Assembly: GCA_052034005.1 (NCBI GenBank)
Contig: JBPOJB010000053.1
Coordinates: 1 to 62,686, forward strand
Length of the DNA: 62,686 bases
Direction: 5' to 3'
Source: JAAYDI01 sp052034005
GTDB taxonomy: Bacteria > Planctomycetota > Planctomycetia > Pirellulales > Pirellulaceae
In this document: piece after piece, positions 52,416-62,424 of the stretch
Layout of the letters: every line of letters starts with the position of its first letter
How positions within the stretch are numbered: position 1 is the stretch's first letter
Made by a program: the position numbers and the translations under genes
The notes under the pieces: model-generated
Databases searched by the model: none
Seen by the model: only the letters and a program-made list of their open reading frames with translations
What the model was told of the DNA's origin: nothing

Positions 52416-52421
52416 CTGTGG

Positions 52422-53783
52422 TTAGCTTACCGACACACCGTGCCGACGCGGCGGCCGCAGCATCAGGGCGATGCCGGCCGCGATCAGACAGCTCAGGCCG
52501 GCGATGACAAAAGGCGTGAGCCAGACGGCCGGATCGACACTGCCGCCCGCCGCCACCGCCTCCCTGGCGCGATCCTGGAAGAAGCTCGCCACCTGCGGCC
52601 CCGCGATGCCGGCCACGCCGTACGCGAGGAACACCCACCCGTAGTTGCGGCCCACGCTCTTGTTGCCGAAATAATCGGCCGTCGCTGCCGCGAACAAGGC
52701 GAAATTGCCCCCGAAATTGAAGCCGATGATGCACGCGCCGACGATCAGACCCGCGGCGGTCCCGCCGACCTTGTAGAACGACAACATCATCAGACCCTGC
52801 AACAGACACATCAGGAACAGGGCCGCTTTCCGACCTAACTTGTCCGACACCGTCCCCCACATGATCCGGCCCAACCCGTTGAAGATGGCTAACCATGCCA
52901 TGGCAGTCTCCGCCGCCACCTCCGCGATCTTCTCGGTCGCCGCCGCACCGGTCGCCGGCAACGCGTCCAAACCGAACAGCTTGATACAGGAAATCACCAT
53001 CAGGCCGGCCAACGCGGAACCGACAAACATCAACCACAGCATGTAGAACTGGACCGTGCGGAGCATCTCCCCCTCAGTCAACTCGAGACTGCCCGCCGGA
53101 GTGGATTGCTTGGTGGGCACCCCGGGGTCCCAGCCGGCGACCTGATAACCGGCCGGCGGGTTCACCATCACAATGCTGCCGGCCAGCACCAGCAGGAGAA
53201 ACACGACCCCATAGACCACAAACACCGCCTGCACGCCGGGCAAACCGAGCAGACGGCCGTCCAACGCCGCGATCAGACCGCCGCCCGGCCACCAACTGCC
53301 CGCCAGCTTGACCCACAGCGTCGCCCCGAAACCAAAACCTGCAACGGCCAGCCCCGTGATCATCCCCTTCTTGTCAGGGAACCACTTGACGCCCACGGCG
53401 ATCGGCACCACATAGGCCAGCCCAATGCCCGCCCCGCCGATCAGCCCGATACAGACCAGCTGGGCAATGAACGACTTGCCCAGCAGGCCGCCAAGAATAT
53501 AGCCGACACCCAACACCACACCCCCGGTAATGGCCAGAGGACGCGGTCCGAGCGTGGCCTGGAATCGACCCGCCAACACCATCACGATCGCAAATGTGGC
53601 CAGCCCCGCCGAAAAGATCCACGCCGCCTGGGTCGCCGTGAAGCCGTACTCGCCGCCCTCCGCCAAGGGAATCGTGATCGCCTTCGTAAATACGCTCCAT
53701 GCGTAAATCGCACCCAGACAGAGCTGGATCAGGACCGCGCCGATCACGACGAACCACCGGTTCATGGCCTTGCCGTCAGTCAT
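52422..53783 (-). CDS. MFS transporter, OFA (oxalate/formate antiporter) type
   Basis: A 453-residue membrane protein with about 12 helices. The start NRWFVVIGAVLIQLCLGAIYAWSVF and the loop motifs GVKWFPDKKGMITGLAVAGFGFG are characteristic of the OFA family, which exchanges oxalate, formate and related carboxylates. A helix with GRIMWGTVSDKLGRKAAL is the MFS loop motif of the second half. The ATG at 53783 has GAGGGAG nine bases upstream. The substrate is uncertain. Its neighbour upstream is the proline catabolism gene, with no shared operon evident beyond the same strand. Confidence 0.88.
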   Translation of the reverse strand: MTDGKAMNRWFVVIGAVLIQLCLGAIYAWSVFTKAITIPLAEGGEYGFTATQAAWIFSAGLATFAIVMVLAGRFQATLGPRPLAITGGVVLGVGYILGGLLGKSFIAQLVCIGLIGGAGIGLAYVVPIAVGVKWFPDKKGMITGLAVAGFGFGATLWVKLAGSWWPGGGLIAALDGRLLGLPGVQAVFVVYGVVFLLLVLAGSIVMVNPPAGYQVAGWDPGVPTKQSTPAGSLELTEGEMLRTVQFYMLWLMFVGSALAGLMVISCIKLFGLDALPATGAAATEKIAEVAAETAMAWLAIFNGLGRIMWGTVSDKLGRKAALFLMCLLQGLMMLSFYKVGGTAAGLIVGACIIGFNFGGNFALFAAATADYFGNKSVGRNYGWVFLAYGVAGIAGPQVASFFQDRAREAVAAGGSVDPAVWLTPFVIAGLSCLIAAGIALMLRPPRRHGVSVS

Positions 53784-53895
53784 ACCGTCACTCCCTCGCG
53801 CACACAAAACAGGCTCGTGCGTGCAAAAAAACCAACACTTGCGCACAGAAAGATGACGAATTTAGCACGATTGTGAAACTGTTCCCAGGGGGGCC

Positions 53896-53992
53896 GGTCA
53901 AAGAGGCGCCGTGCGGGGTTGGTCCGCCCCCGCGCGTAGCGCCTCGCCGGCGGCCGGGCGTGGTCAGAGAGGTTCCGTGCGGGGTTCGTCTG
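53896..53992. repeat. Imperfect 31-base direct repeat at the end of the proline gene
   Basis: GGTCAAAGAGGCGCCGTGCG (53896) and GGTCAGAGAGGTTCCGTGCG (53962) start two copies that go on with GGGTTGGTCCG and GGGTTCGTCTG. They are 66 bases apart. The second copy includes the stop codon region of the proline dehydrogenase gene, so a duplicated 3' end is suggested. Confidence 0.7.
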
Positions 53993-56900
53993 TCCGCGCC
54001 CCCAGATTGCCGTAGCGGTGGTAATCCACGCAGACGCTCTGTTCGCGGAGGTACCACAGCAGTTCGACGCGCCCGTGCATGAGCACCGGTGCATCGGCGA
54101 TGTAGATCGACTGCTCGATCACCGCTTGGCGGATCGCCTGGGGCACGCGGTCCGGCGCGGCGTACCGCAGGCGGTCCGTGTGCTGCAGCCGGATGACCTC
54201 GGCCAGCGCCTCGTCCGATTCCTCCACGAACTCGATCGCGCCGGCCCAGCTGGTGGTGATCTGCTCGAGCATGTCGAGCGTGTCGGTTCGCAGTTGCGGC
54301 GGGATACTCACTGTCACGCGGCAGCCGGCGGTATGGGCCGCGCAGAGGCGCGCCAAGATCTCGAACGACGTGTCGGCCGGGTGGATGCGGACCCGCAGCT
54401 CGCGGACGGGCACGTAGCGCCGGAAGTTGTCCTGTCCGATCAGCCGGAAGTTGTCGTGCCGGCAGCCGAACTCCGTCTCCATCGCCTGCTGGTAGCTGTG
54501 CAGGGCGGACACCAGCCGGTCGATCTCCTGGGGCGTCCAGGCCGGGTCGACCGACGCGAGGGCGGGCAGCTGGTCCGCCAGGTCCGCCAGGTGTTCATCG
54601 AGCGTGCCGGGCGACCGGGTCGGGTTCTCCAGGTCGCTGAACCGCATGAACTGGGCCACGTAGTTGGGTCCGCCCGCCTTGATCCCCGGCCCGAACGCCG
54701 ATTTGCCCATGCCGCCAAACGGCTGGCGGAGCACGATCGCGCCGGTGGTAGACCGGTTCACGTACAGGTTGCCGGCGCGGATCGCGTCGATCCAGATCTG
54801 TTGTTCCCGGTCGTCCAGGCTCTCGAGCCCCGAGGTGAGGCCGTAGCCGGTGTGGTTGACCAGGCGGATGGCTTCTTCCAGGTTGCGGGCCTTCATGACG
54901 GCCAGCACCGGTCCGAAGAACTCGGTCATGTGCGTGAAGCTGCCCGGTTGGACGTTCCACTTCACGGCCGGCCGGACGATGTTCGGGTTCTCTTGCGAGA
55001 AATGGGGCATCACGGCCCACGATTCGCCCGGCTCGAGCTCCTTAAGGGCCGTCTCCAGCACGCCGGCGGGCGGCCGGATGAGCGGTCCCATTTTCGTCTT
55101 GAGGTCCCAGGCCGACCCGACCGGGATGCTCTCCACCGCGTCGCACAGTGCCTGGCGGAAGTGCGCATCGTTGAACACCTCTTCTTCCAGGATCAGCAGC
55201 GAGGTGGCCGAGCACTTCTGGCCGCCGTGGCTGAACGCCGAATGCAGCACATGTTTGATGGCCAGGTCGCGGTCCGAGATCGTCGTGACGATCGTCGCGT
55301 TCTTGCCCCCGGTTTCCGCCAGCAACACCAGGTCGGGCTTGTGCCGGAGCATCTGGACGGCGGTGTCCGTGCCGCCGGTGAGGATCACGACATCGACGTC
55401 CGGGTGCGCGACCAGGTGTTTCCCGCCGGTGCCGCCGGCGCAGGGGACGAGCTGCAAGACCCGCTTCGACACGCCGGCGCGCCAGAAGCACTCGCACAGC
55501 CGGTGCGCCACCAGCACGGTGTCGGAGGCCGGTTTGAGGATGACTGTGTTGCCGGCGGCCAGCGCCGCGGCGACCCCGCCGCACGGGATCGCGATCGGGA
55601 AGTTCCAGGGCGACACGACCACCACGACGCCGCGCGGCGCGGCTGCCAGGCCCGGCAGCGACTGGAACTCCACCGCCGTCCGGCTGTAGAACTCCACGAA
55701 ATCCACCGCTTCGGACACCTCCGGATCGGACTCCATGAGGGTCTTGCCGCCGTCGGCCAGCGCGATGCCCATCAGGTCGCCCCGCGCCTCGCGGATCTGC
55801 TGAGCCACGGCGCGCAGCACCGCCGCCCGCGCGGCCTTGTCCATCCCACGCCAGCCGTCCGGGTCGTCTTTGGCGCACGCCACCGCCTGGTCGATGTCCT
55901 GATCGTTGGCCTGCCGATACCGGCCGATCACCACGCCGGGCCGCGACGGGTCGGTCGCCTCGATCACCGGCCGCTCGGCGGCGACCACCTGCCCGGCGAT
56001 CTCCAGCGGCAGGTCGGCCGGCTGCTGGGCCGTCTGCTGCTTCCAATGGGTCACGAGTTCCTCGGCCCATTGGGCGTTGTGGGCCAGCGCGAAATCGGTG
56101 TCCGGCTCGTTCTTGAACTGTTGCCACGGATGTTCGGGTCCCATGGGCGCGACGGGCGTCTGGCGCCGATCCTGCGTGCGGCGCGGCGCGTCCGAGACGC
56201 TGTGCATGGCCCGGTACGAATCGACGAACTGGGTTTCCAGGCGGCGCCAGTCGGGGCTGCCCACCTCGAGCTTGAAGGCGTGCCGCAGGAAGTTGTCCGG
56301 GCCCGTGTTCTCGTCCAGCCGGCGGACCAGGTAGCCGATCGCATGGATGAAGTCCTCGCGCCGGCAGGCCGGTGCGTAGAGCAGCAGGCGCTGGCAGAGT
56401 TCGAACAGCGCCCGCCGCTGGTGGTTGGCCATCCCTTCGAGCATCTCGAACTGCACCTGCTCCAGCGCCGCGTGCTCCACGGCCAGCACCAGGGCGAAGG
56501 CGACTTCGAACAGGTTGTGCGAGGCGATGCCCAGCCGCACGGCCTGGAGGTTCTCGGGCTTGAAACCCTCCACCAGCATGCGTTTGAAGTTGGCGTCGGT
56601 GTCCGCCTTGAGCTTGTAGGGCGCCTGCGGCCAGTTCATCAACGAAGCCTCGACGCGTTCCATCTCCAGGTTCGCGCCCTTGACCAGCCGGATCACGATC
56701 GGCGTGCCCCCGCGCGCCACCCGCTGGCGTGCCCAGGCGTTCAGCTGCAACTGCGTGCGGTAGGAGTCGGGGATGTAGGATTGCAGCGCGATCCCGGCCG
56801 CCACCTGCTCCATGCCCGGCCGGTCCAGCGACTTCATGAACGCGGCCGACGTGATGCTCATGTCGCGGTACTCTTCCATGTCCAGGTAGACGAACTTCGG

Positions 56901-57644
56901 CGCCTCCGTGCCGTCGGCGTGTCGGAAGCGGCTCTTCATGGCCGCCCGGTAGAGCAGCTCGAACCGGTCGGCCAGGACTTCGATCGAGTGCCGGCGCGCC
57001 AGCGGCCAGATCTGCGAGAAGATCGTCGAGATCTTGACCGAAATCACCTCGATCTCCGGCCGCTGGAGCGCCTCCAGGTAGCGCTGCAGCCGGTGCTCCG
57101 CCTCGCGCTCGCCCAGCAGGGCCTCGCCCAGCACGTTCACGTTCATCCGCACGCCTTCACCCCAGCGCTGCCGCAGGTGCCGCGCCAGCAGCTCGCGGTC
57201 GGCCGGCAGGATCACGTTGGCCGTCTCCCGCTGCATGTATTCCTTCACCAACGGCACCGCCACGCCGGGCAGGTAGCTGCCGAACGACTGGAACCCCTTG
57301 AGCGCCGCCCGCTCCAACGGCGAGAAGAACCGCGGCACGCCCTGCACGTCCAGCACGTGCGTGAGTTGATCGGCCACGCGGTAGGGCGACCGCGCGCGGA
57401 ACGCCTGGTCCGTGATCTGCATGAGCGTCGACTTGTCCTCCGGACGCTGCATCATCCGGTCCAGTTCCGCCTGCTGCCGCCGTTCGGCGGGCGTCTGCAA
57501 CTCCGTGGCCCGCGCCTGCAGCAGCCCCGCCAGATACACGGCCTTCTGCACGCTCGGCGGGATGTCACTGTTCGGGTCCGGGCGAAACGCCTTCAAGACG
57601 GCTTCCAACCCCTGCTTCAGTTCGATCTGAGATCCGGTGTTCAT
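53964..57644 (-). CDS. putA: Bifunctional proline dehydrogenase / glutamate-semialdehyde dehydrogenase
   Basis: A 1226-residue enzyme that oxidises proline to glutamate. The proline dehydrogenase barrel covers about 80-460, with RLVKGANLEMER (319-330), LGIASHN (371-377) and the flavin/substrate motif YLVRRLDEN (438-446). The aldehyde dehydrogenase covers about 540-1010: VVSPWNFPIAIPCGG (677-690), Glu in AETGGKN (E777) and the catalytic Cys811 in GGQKCSA. There is no N-terminal ribbon-helix-helix DNA-binding domain, so it is not a self-regulating PutA. The last 210 residues form an ALDH-like C-terminal domain found in longer PutA proteins. Confidence 0.95.
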   Translation of the reverse strand: MNTGSQIELKQGLEAVLKAFRPDPNSDIPPSVQKAVYLAGLLQARATELQTPAERRQQAELDRMMQRPEDKSTLMQITDQAFRARSPYRVADQLTHVLDVQGVPRFFSPLERAALKGFQSFGSYLPGVAVPLVKEYMQRETANVILPADRELLARHLRQRWGEGVRMNVNVLGEALLGEREAEHRLQRYLEALQRPEIEVISVKISTIFSQIWPLARRHSIEVLADRFELLYRAAMKSRFRHADGTEAPKFVYLDMEEYRDMSITSAAFMKSLDRPGMEQVAAGIALQSYIPDSYRTQLQLNAWARQRVARGGTPIVIRLVKGANLEMERVEASLMNWPQAPYKLKADTDANFKRMLVEGFKPENLQAVRLGIASHNLFEVAFALVLAVEHAALEQVQFEMLEGMANHQRRALFELCQRLLLYAPACRREDFIHAIGYLVRRLDENTGPDNFLRHAFKLEVGSPDWRRLETQFVDSYRAMHSVSDAPRRTQDRRQTPVAPMGPEHPWQQFKNEPDTDFALAHNAQWAEELVTHWKQQTAQQPADLPLEIAGQVVAAERPVIEATDPSRPGVVIGRYRQANDQDIDQAVACAKDDPDGWRGMDKAARAAVLRAVAQQIREARGDLMGIALADGGKTLMESDPEVSEAVDFVEFYSRTAVEFQSLPGLAAAPRGVVVVVSPWNFPIAIPCGGVAAALAAGNTVILKPASDTVLVAHRLCECFWRAGVSKRVLQLVPCAGGTGGKHLVAHPDVDVVILTGGTDTAVQMLRHKPDLVLLAETGGKNATIVTTISDRDLAIKHVLHSAFSHGGQKCSATSLLILEEEVFNDAHFRQALCDAVESIPVGSAWDLKTKMGPLIRPPAGVLETALKELEPGESWAVMPHFSQENPNIVRPAVKWNVQPGSFTHMTEFFGPVLAVMKARNLEEAIRLVNHTGYGLTSGLESLDDREQQIWIDAIRAGNLYVNRSTTGAIVLRQPFGGMGKSAFGPGIKAGGPNYVAQFMRFSDLENPTRSPGTLDEHLADLADQLPALASVDPAWTPQEIDRLVSALHSYQQAMETEFGCRHDNFRLIGQDNFRRYVPVRELRVRIHPADTSFEILARLCAAHTAGCRVTVSIPPQLRTDTLDMLEQITTSWAGAIEFVEESDEALAEVIRLQHTDRLRYAAPDRVPQAIRQAVIEQSIYIADAPVLMHGRVELLWYLREQSVCVDYHRYGNLGARTDEPRTEPL

Positions 57645-57757
57645 GGCGCAGCGTTCCGAGTGCCGGGTGAAGGTGCGACGAGGTCCTAGCCGGCGATTAT
57701 ATGCGGGCCGCCGAGCCGTTGACTACCAGCAGGGCGGCCGACCGCGCCGCGGACGCG

Positions 57758-60157
57758 TTAAGGCGCCTCGGCGCGCCGGTAGGGGCGCTGCTGTTCGTAG
57801 AGCCGGATCCGGCTCCGGATGGCGTCCTGCCGCGCGCTGTCCGCGCCGGTGGACGCCAGCCGCAACGCGCTGCGGGCCGCCGAGGCGGCCGCGTCAAACT
57901 GGCCGCACTCCGCGTAGGCCATGCCCAGGATGTCGAGGGCCTCGACGTCCTGGCTGCCCGTGAGTTCACAGCCCCGCGCGGCCAGCCGGAGCGCCTCGCG
58001 CCCGTCCCGCTGGGCCGGCTCGCCGCTCGAGGCGCGCAGCGACGCCAGGCTCAGCAGCGCCGGCAGCGACTCCGGGTGCTGCTCCAGGACCTGCCGCCAG
58101 TGGTCCGCCGCCTGATCGGTGTGGCCCGTTTGCAGGAGCAGCGTGGCGAGGTTCAGCCGCGCATCGACCTGGGTCGGGTCGAGCCGCAGTGCGTCGGCCA
58201 GCAGCGTCCGCGCCTCGTCCAGCGCGCCCAGCTGGAATAGCAGCGAGCCGAGCAGCGCGTGGGCCGCCGCCGATTGCGGGTCGCACGCGACCGCGTCCCG
58301 ATACGCCTCCAACGCCTCGTCACGCTGGCCGAGCTGGATCAGGACGGTGCCCAGGTTGCAACGGGCGCTGACGCTCTGCGGCAACGCCCGGATCGACTCC
58401 TGGAGACAGGCCTTGGCTTCCTCCAGCCGTCCGAGCTGCATCAAGCTCACCGCCAGCGACTCGTGGATCCACGCGCTGTCCGGGTTGATCTCCAGCGCCC
58501 TGCGGAAGGCGTCGACCGCCATCGCGTGTTCGCCCTGACGCGCCAGCGCCAGGCCGGTCCGGGCATAGGAATAATCGTCGACGAACTGCTCGCGGATCCG
58601 CGTGATCGTATCGGCGCCCAGGTTCACGAACTCCGGGATGTTCGCCGCCCGGTCGGCCGACGTGAAGTGCGACAGCAGGACCGGCGGCGTGCTCCGGCCC
58701 GACTCGTCAATATGGGTCAAGCAGAGGTGCGTGTAGGGCGAGTCGGCTTTCGAGGAGAAGACCAGCCACTTGCCGTTGGGCGACCAGCTGTGCCAGGAGT
58801 TCATGCGGGGCGTATTGCATTCGAGGCGGCGCGCCTCGCCACCCTCCGCCGGGATGATGTACAGCTCGCTGTCCGGCTGCAACAGCATGAACGTCTTCGC
58901 CTTGCAGAAGACGATCCACTTCCCGTCCGGCGAATACCTGGCGAAGTAGTTGCTCATGCCGTTGTGCGAAGCGCCCGCCAGCGGTTCGGGTGTGCCACCC
59001 CGGCCATCGTTGAACGGGACCCGATAGAGGTCGAACAGGAACTCCTGTCGGCCTTCCAGGAAATCGATGCATTCGTCGGGCATCAACAGCACTGCATCGT
59101 CGTTGCCCTCTCTCGCGCGCCGCAAGTGATAGGCCGTGTGCCGCGCAAATACGATCCACTTCCCGTCCGGACTCCAGCTCCCGTTGCTCTGGACATAGGC
59201 CGGATCGTCCGCGCCGGGCAGCGCGTGGAACTGCTTCGTTTCACGGTCGTAGACCGCCAGGATCCCCTTGATCGGAAAGAACAGCTGGCTGAACGCCAGG
59301 TCGCCCTTGGGCACGAACACCGATCGGTCCTTCACCGTGCTGATGACGTACCGGCCGTCCGGCGAGACTTGCGAGAGCATGCCCAACGTCTTCGCGCCGT
59401 CCTCGCGCCGGAAATCGCTCCAGCTGATGATGTTGCTCTTGTCGAGCGTCACCTCGGCCGCCACCGGCAAGACCGCATAGGACCCTTTGTCGTTGGCATA
59501 GTCGACGTCCAGGCCCATGACCTTCCCGTCCGCCGAGAACGAATGGCAGTTGGCACAGACCGGGAGGTTCTCCAGGATGATCGGCGGCGGGGCCGGCGAA
59601 CTGATGTCTCCCAGCCGCCAGCGGATCCGCGACGGATCCTTCGTCGCGTCGAGAAACGGCAGGTTGACTTCCCGATACAGGATCGGCGCGCCGACCGGGT
59701 CCCGGGATGTGCGGATCGGCACGCACGCCGCCGACAGGATCCGGCGGCGGTCCGCGCGTCGCACACCCAGCACCGTGACTCGGGCCGGCTCGTCTACCGA
59801 CGCGCTGCGAATGGCCGCCCACTGCTCGTCCGACGGCGTCCATTGGGCGTCGTCACACAGGGCCGTCAAACAGTCCGACCGGCCGGCCAGCCAGACGGCG
59901 ACCAGCCACCGGTCGGCCCCGTCCCGGTCCCGCCATCGAAACGTGGGCGCTGTGATGTCGGGCGGGAATAGTGTGTCGGGCAACGGATAGGTGATCGTCA
60001 GCGGGCCGTATTGCCGGCCCTCGTCGTAGGCCGAGAGTATCGCCTCGACATCCCCCGAAGCGCTTCGCATCACCAGCCACCAGGCCAGCGCGCCGGCGGC
60101 CGCGACCGCGACGGCACAGGCGGCCCAGTATGCGTAAACACGGAACGCGCGCACCAT
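57758..60157 (-). CDS. Exported c-type heme / TolB-propeller / TPR protein
   Basis: A 799-residue protein with an N-terminal membrane anchor (about 8-30). A c-type heme site C201-A-N-C204-H205 lies in a loop near the start of a TolB/WD40-like propeller (about 160-540; SPDGRYVIST, WSPDGKWIVFAR, YSPDGKWIVFCK, WSPNGKWLVFSS). A run of about six TPR units follows from about 555 to 780 (ALEINPDSAWIHESLAVSLMQLGRLEEA and repeats). The motif PVCANCHSFSADG occurs in other planctomycete surface proteins with a TolB section. A role in extracellular electron transfer or glycan sensing is possible but not shown. Only one heme site is present. Confidence 0.85.
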   Translation of the reverse strand: MVRAFRVYAYWAACAVAVAAAGALAWWLVMRSASGDVEAILSAYDEGRQYGPLTITYPLPDTLFPPDITAPTFRWRDRDGADRWLVAVWLAGRSDCLTALCDDAQWTPSDEQWAAIRSASVDEPARVTVLGVRRADRRRILSAACVPIRTSRDPVGAPILYREVNLPFLDATKDPSRIRWRLGDISSPAPPPIILENLPVCANCHSFSADGKVMGLDVDYANDKGSYAVLPVAAEVTLDKSNIISWSDFRREDGAKTLGMLSQVSPDGRYVISTVKDRSVFVPKGDLAFSQLFFPIKGILAVYDRETKQFHALPGADDPAYVQSNGSWSPDGKWIVFARHTAYHLRRAREGNDDAVLLMPDECIDFLEGRQEFLFDLYRVPFNDGRGGTPEPLAGASHNGMSNYFARYSPDGKWIVFCKAKTFMLLQPDSELYIIPAEGGEARRLECNTPRMNSWHSWSPNGKWLVFSSKADSPYTHLCLTHIDESGRSTPPVLLSHFTSADRAANIPEFVNLGADTITRIREQFVDDYSYARTGLALARQGEHAMAVDAFRRALEINPDSAWIHESLAVSLMQLGRLEEAKACLQESIRALPQSVSARCNLGTVLIQLGQRDEALEAYRDAVACDPQSAAAHALLGSLLFQLGALDEARTLLADALRLDPTQVDARLNLATLLLQTGHTDQAADHWRQVLEQHPESLPALLSLASLRASSGEPAQRDGREALRLAARGCELTGSQDVEALDILGMAYAECGQFDAAASAARSALRLASTGADSARQDAIRSRIRLYEQQRPYRRAEAP

Positions 60158-60493
60158 TCCGGATCCCCCACGTCCGGCAGTTGTTCAGTCGTCCAGATGT
60201 CGGCCGGACCACCCTGTCACGACCGGCGCGGAATCGCCCAGCCGCCGTCCGGCTCCGCTGCTCCTATTGTGGCACACCCGAGCGGTTCGAACGAGGGGGC
60301 GCGGTCGGAAAACGGCGATGTCAGTTGAGTTGATGGAGGGTGGGGAGTTACAATGCAGCCGTCGGCCGGGTGCGGGTCCGGGGTGCCGCCTGAGTCGAGT
60401 AGTTGGACTGGTGGCCGGGGTGTGTGCCGCGATTCCCGATGGAGTCGCGGGGGACAGTGAACTCGATGGTGTTCAACGGAGCAGCGACTAGCC
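60158..60493. other. Intergenic stretch between divergent genes
   Basis: 336 bases. No promoter close to consensus, repeat or RNA gene was recognised. GGAG at 60478-60481 precedes the next ATG by 12 bases. Confidence 0.5.
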
Positions 60494-61528
60494 ATGGCAG
60501 ACAGAATTGACCGGCGGTGTTTTCTGGCTAAGGGCGTCCTCGGCGCGGCAGCCGTGGGTGCCGTGCACGCGAGTCTGGAAGAAAAGACGCTCGCCCGGGC
60601 GATCGCCGACGGGACGGCTCGGCCGGCCTCGGCCGAGAAGCCGCAGACCAGCATTGCGCCCGGCAGTCTGCCCTGCGGCAAGATCGGGAACGTCAGCCTG
60701 AGCCGGCTGTTCATCGGCGGCAACCTGATCGGCGGTTGGGCCCACAGCCGCGACCTGGCGTACGCGTCCAAGTTGTTCAAATCGTACAACACCGAAGCGA
60801 AGGTCTTCGAGACGCTGGAACTGGCCCAGGCGTGCGGCATCAACACGATCCAGCTGGATCCGGCCTGCTGGGACCCGATTCAGCACTACAACCAGACGCA
60901 CGACCCGCAGATCCAGACGATGGTCTGCGTCCCGCTGATCGAGGAGAAGGCGGGGATGAACGACGCGATCAAGCGGCAGGTGGACCTGGGCGCGACCTTC
61001 CTGTATTCGCACGGCGGCGTGACCGACCTGTTCATGGAACGGGGCGGCTCGATGGACGTGATCGCGCAGATGGTCGAGCTGATCAAGGCGCAGGGCCTGC
61101 CGGCCGGCGTCGGCGGCCATTCGCTCAACATGCCCATGGCCTGCGAACGGGAGAAGGTCGACGCCGATTTCTACGTCAAGACGCTGCACATGGATCGGTA
61201 CTGGTCCGCGACGCCCAAAGAGCACCGGGTGGAATACGACTGGATGCGCGGCAACGCGTCGGACCACAATGCCAACAACGACAACATGTGGTGCAACAAC
61301 CCCGAGGAGACGGCCGCGTTCATGGAGACGGTCGAGAAGCCGTGGGTGGCCTTCAAGGTGATGGCCGCCGGCGCGATCTCGCCCGATATGGCGTTCCCCT
61401 ACGCCTACCGCCACGGGGCCGACTTCGTGATCGCCGGGATGTTCGATTTCCAGATCGAGGCCGATGTGAAGATCGCCATCGACTGCCTCCAGAAACTCGA
61501 GAACCGCAAGCGACGCTGGTTCGGCTGA
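60494..61528 (+). CDS. Exported TIM-barrel protein, aldo/keto-reductase-like
   Basis: A 344-residue protein with a Tat-like start (R7-R-C-F-L-A-K-G followed by an Ala/Gly-rich hydrophobic stretch). After a linker, a barrel begins with GKIGNVSLSRLFIGGNLIGGW, which resembles the N-terminus of aldo/keto reductases, and goes on with ACGINTIQLDP, DLGATFLYSHGG, GLPAGVGGHSLNM and WVAFKVMAAGAI. The catalytic Tyr/Lys of aldo/keto reductases is not evident, so the reaction is open. It is unlike any enzyme I can name. Proteins of this kind are frequent in planctomycetes beside sugar-metabolism genes. Confidence 0.7.
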   Translation: MADRIDRRCFLAKGVLGAAAVGAVHASLEEKTLARAIADGTARPASAEKPQTSIAPGSLPCGKIGNVSLSRLFIGGNLIGGWAHSRDLAYASKLFKSYNTEAKVFETLELAQACGINTIQLDPACWDPIQHYNQTHDPQIQTMVCVPLIEEKAGMNDAIKRQVDLGATFLYSHGGVTDLFMERGGSMDVIAQMVELIKAQGLPAGVGGHSLNMPMACEREKVDADFYVKTLHMDRYWSATPKEHRVEYDWMRGNASDHNANNDNMWCNNPEETAAFMETVEKPWVAFKVMAAGAISPDMAFPYAYRHGADFVIAGMFDFQIEADVKIAIDCLQKLENRKRRWFG

Positions 61529-62123
61529 CGGCCCGTCCGGACTAAATCTTGGGGTTGGTGCTTCGCGACTAAGAACCGGGCGGTCTGAGTGGGCGGCACC
61601 GCTTCGCCGCGAGATGCTGCGTCGCATGGCCGGTCCGCACCATCTCTTCCGTCCCGTAGGGACAGCTGTATCACAGCCCAGGGCGGAGGCCGGGCGAGCG
61701 GTGCGAGCCTGGCTGCAGCCCTGGGTCAGGTGTCCCCAACAAATGGGAGTCCCATCGGGACGACCCTACTCGGGCCTGAGGAGCCCTCATGCCTGGTCAA
61801 TAGCGCCGCCACGTTGTGGCTGCTGTTGGTTTGGCATTTGGACGCGACCCAGGGCGTCGTTTCGCGGCTGCGCCGCTCAGCTCTGCCCTGGGCTTTGTTA
61901 CTGCCGTCGCTTCGCGACTGCGAGCCAGGCGCCGCGCTGGTGCACCGCTTCGCGCGGCCACAGGGCAGTTGATCCTTCCAGTGGAAGCACCGAGGGTTCG
62001 GTGCTCCCAGCACCGAATAGGTGACAACGCAAAGATTTAGCCTGGACGAGGCACTAGCGGCTAGCCGCGCGCCTTGAGTCTCTCGGCAGGATTTCGCGGC
62101 ACGCCGCGGGGCCGTGGCGGCAG
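61529..62123. repeat. Palindromic, REP-like intergenic region
   Basis: 595 bases without a credible gene. It contains GTCCCGTAGGGAC (61651-61663) and GTCCCATCGGGAC (61749-61761), two similar interrupted palindromes about 100 bases apart. CAGCCCAGGGCGGAGGCCGG and GCAGCCCTGGGT form a further inverted pair between them. A second set, GGCTGCGCCGCTC and TTCGCGACTGCG-type hairpins, runs from 61850 to 61950. This pattern is that of dispersed palindromic repeats, not protein. Confidence 0.6.
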
Positions 62124-62196
<73 letters not shown>

Positions 62197-62424
62197 CGAG
62201 GCGTGTTGTTCCGGCCCTTTCAGCCCGAAAAGCGTGACGACAACGTAGAAGTCTACCACACCAACGAAACCCGGCAAGCCGTAGCCTTAGAACCTCCCGC
62301 GGCCGCGCGGCCCGGCCACGGCTGGGCATCCCTGGCATGGCCCGATCGGGTTCCCTATCATGGGTTCACACCCAGATCGCTCCGTGCGGCGGTCAATGCA
62401 TCCGGTTACCCAGATGGTGGCAAC

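Noticed and set aside
53780..54094. Small gene downstream of the proline catabolism gene
   Set aside because: It spans the MFS promoter region and the end of the proline gene, and arises from the local direct repeat.
54018..57689. A 1223-codon open frame antisense to the proline catabolism gene
   Set aside because: The minus strand has clear PutA motifs and catalytic residues; the plus-strand frame has none.
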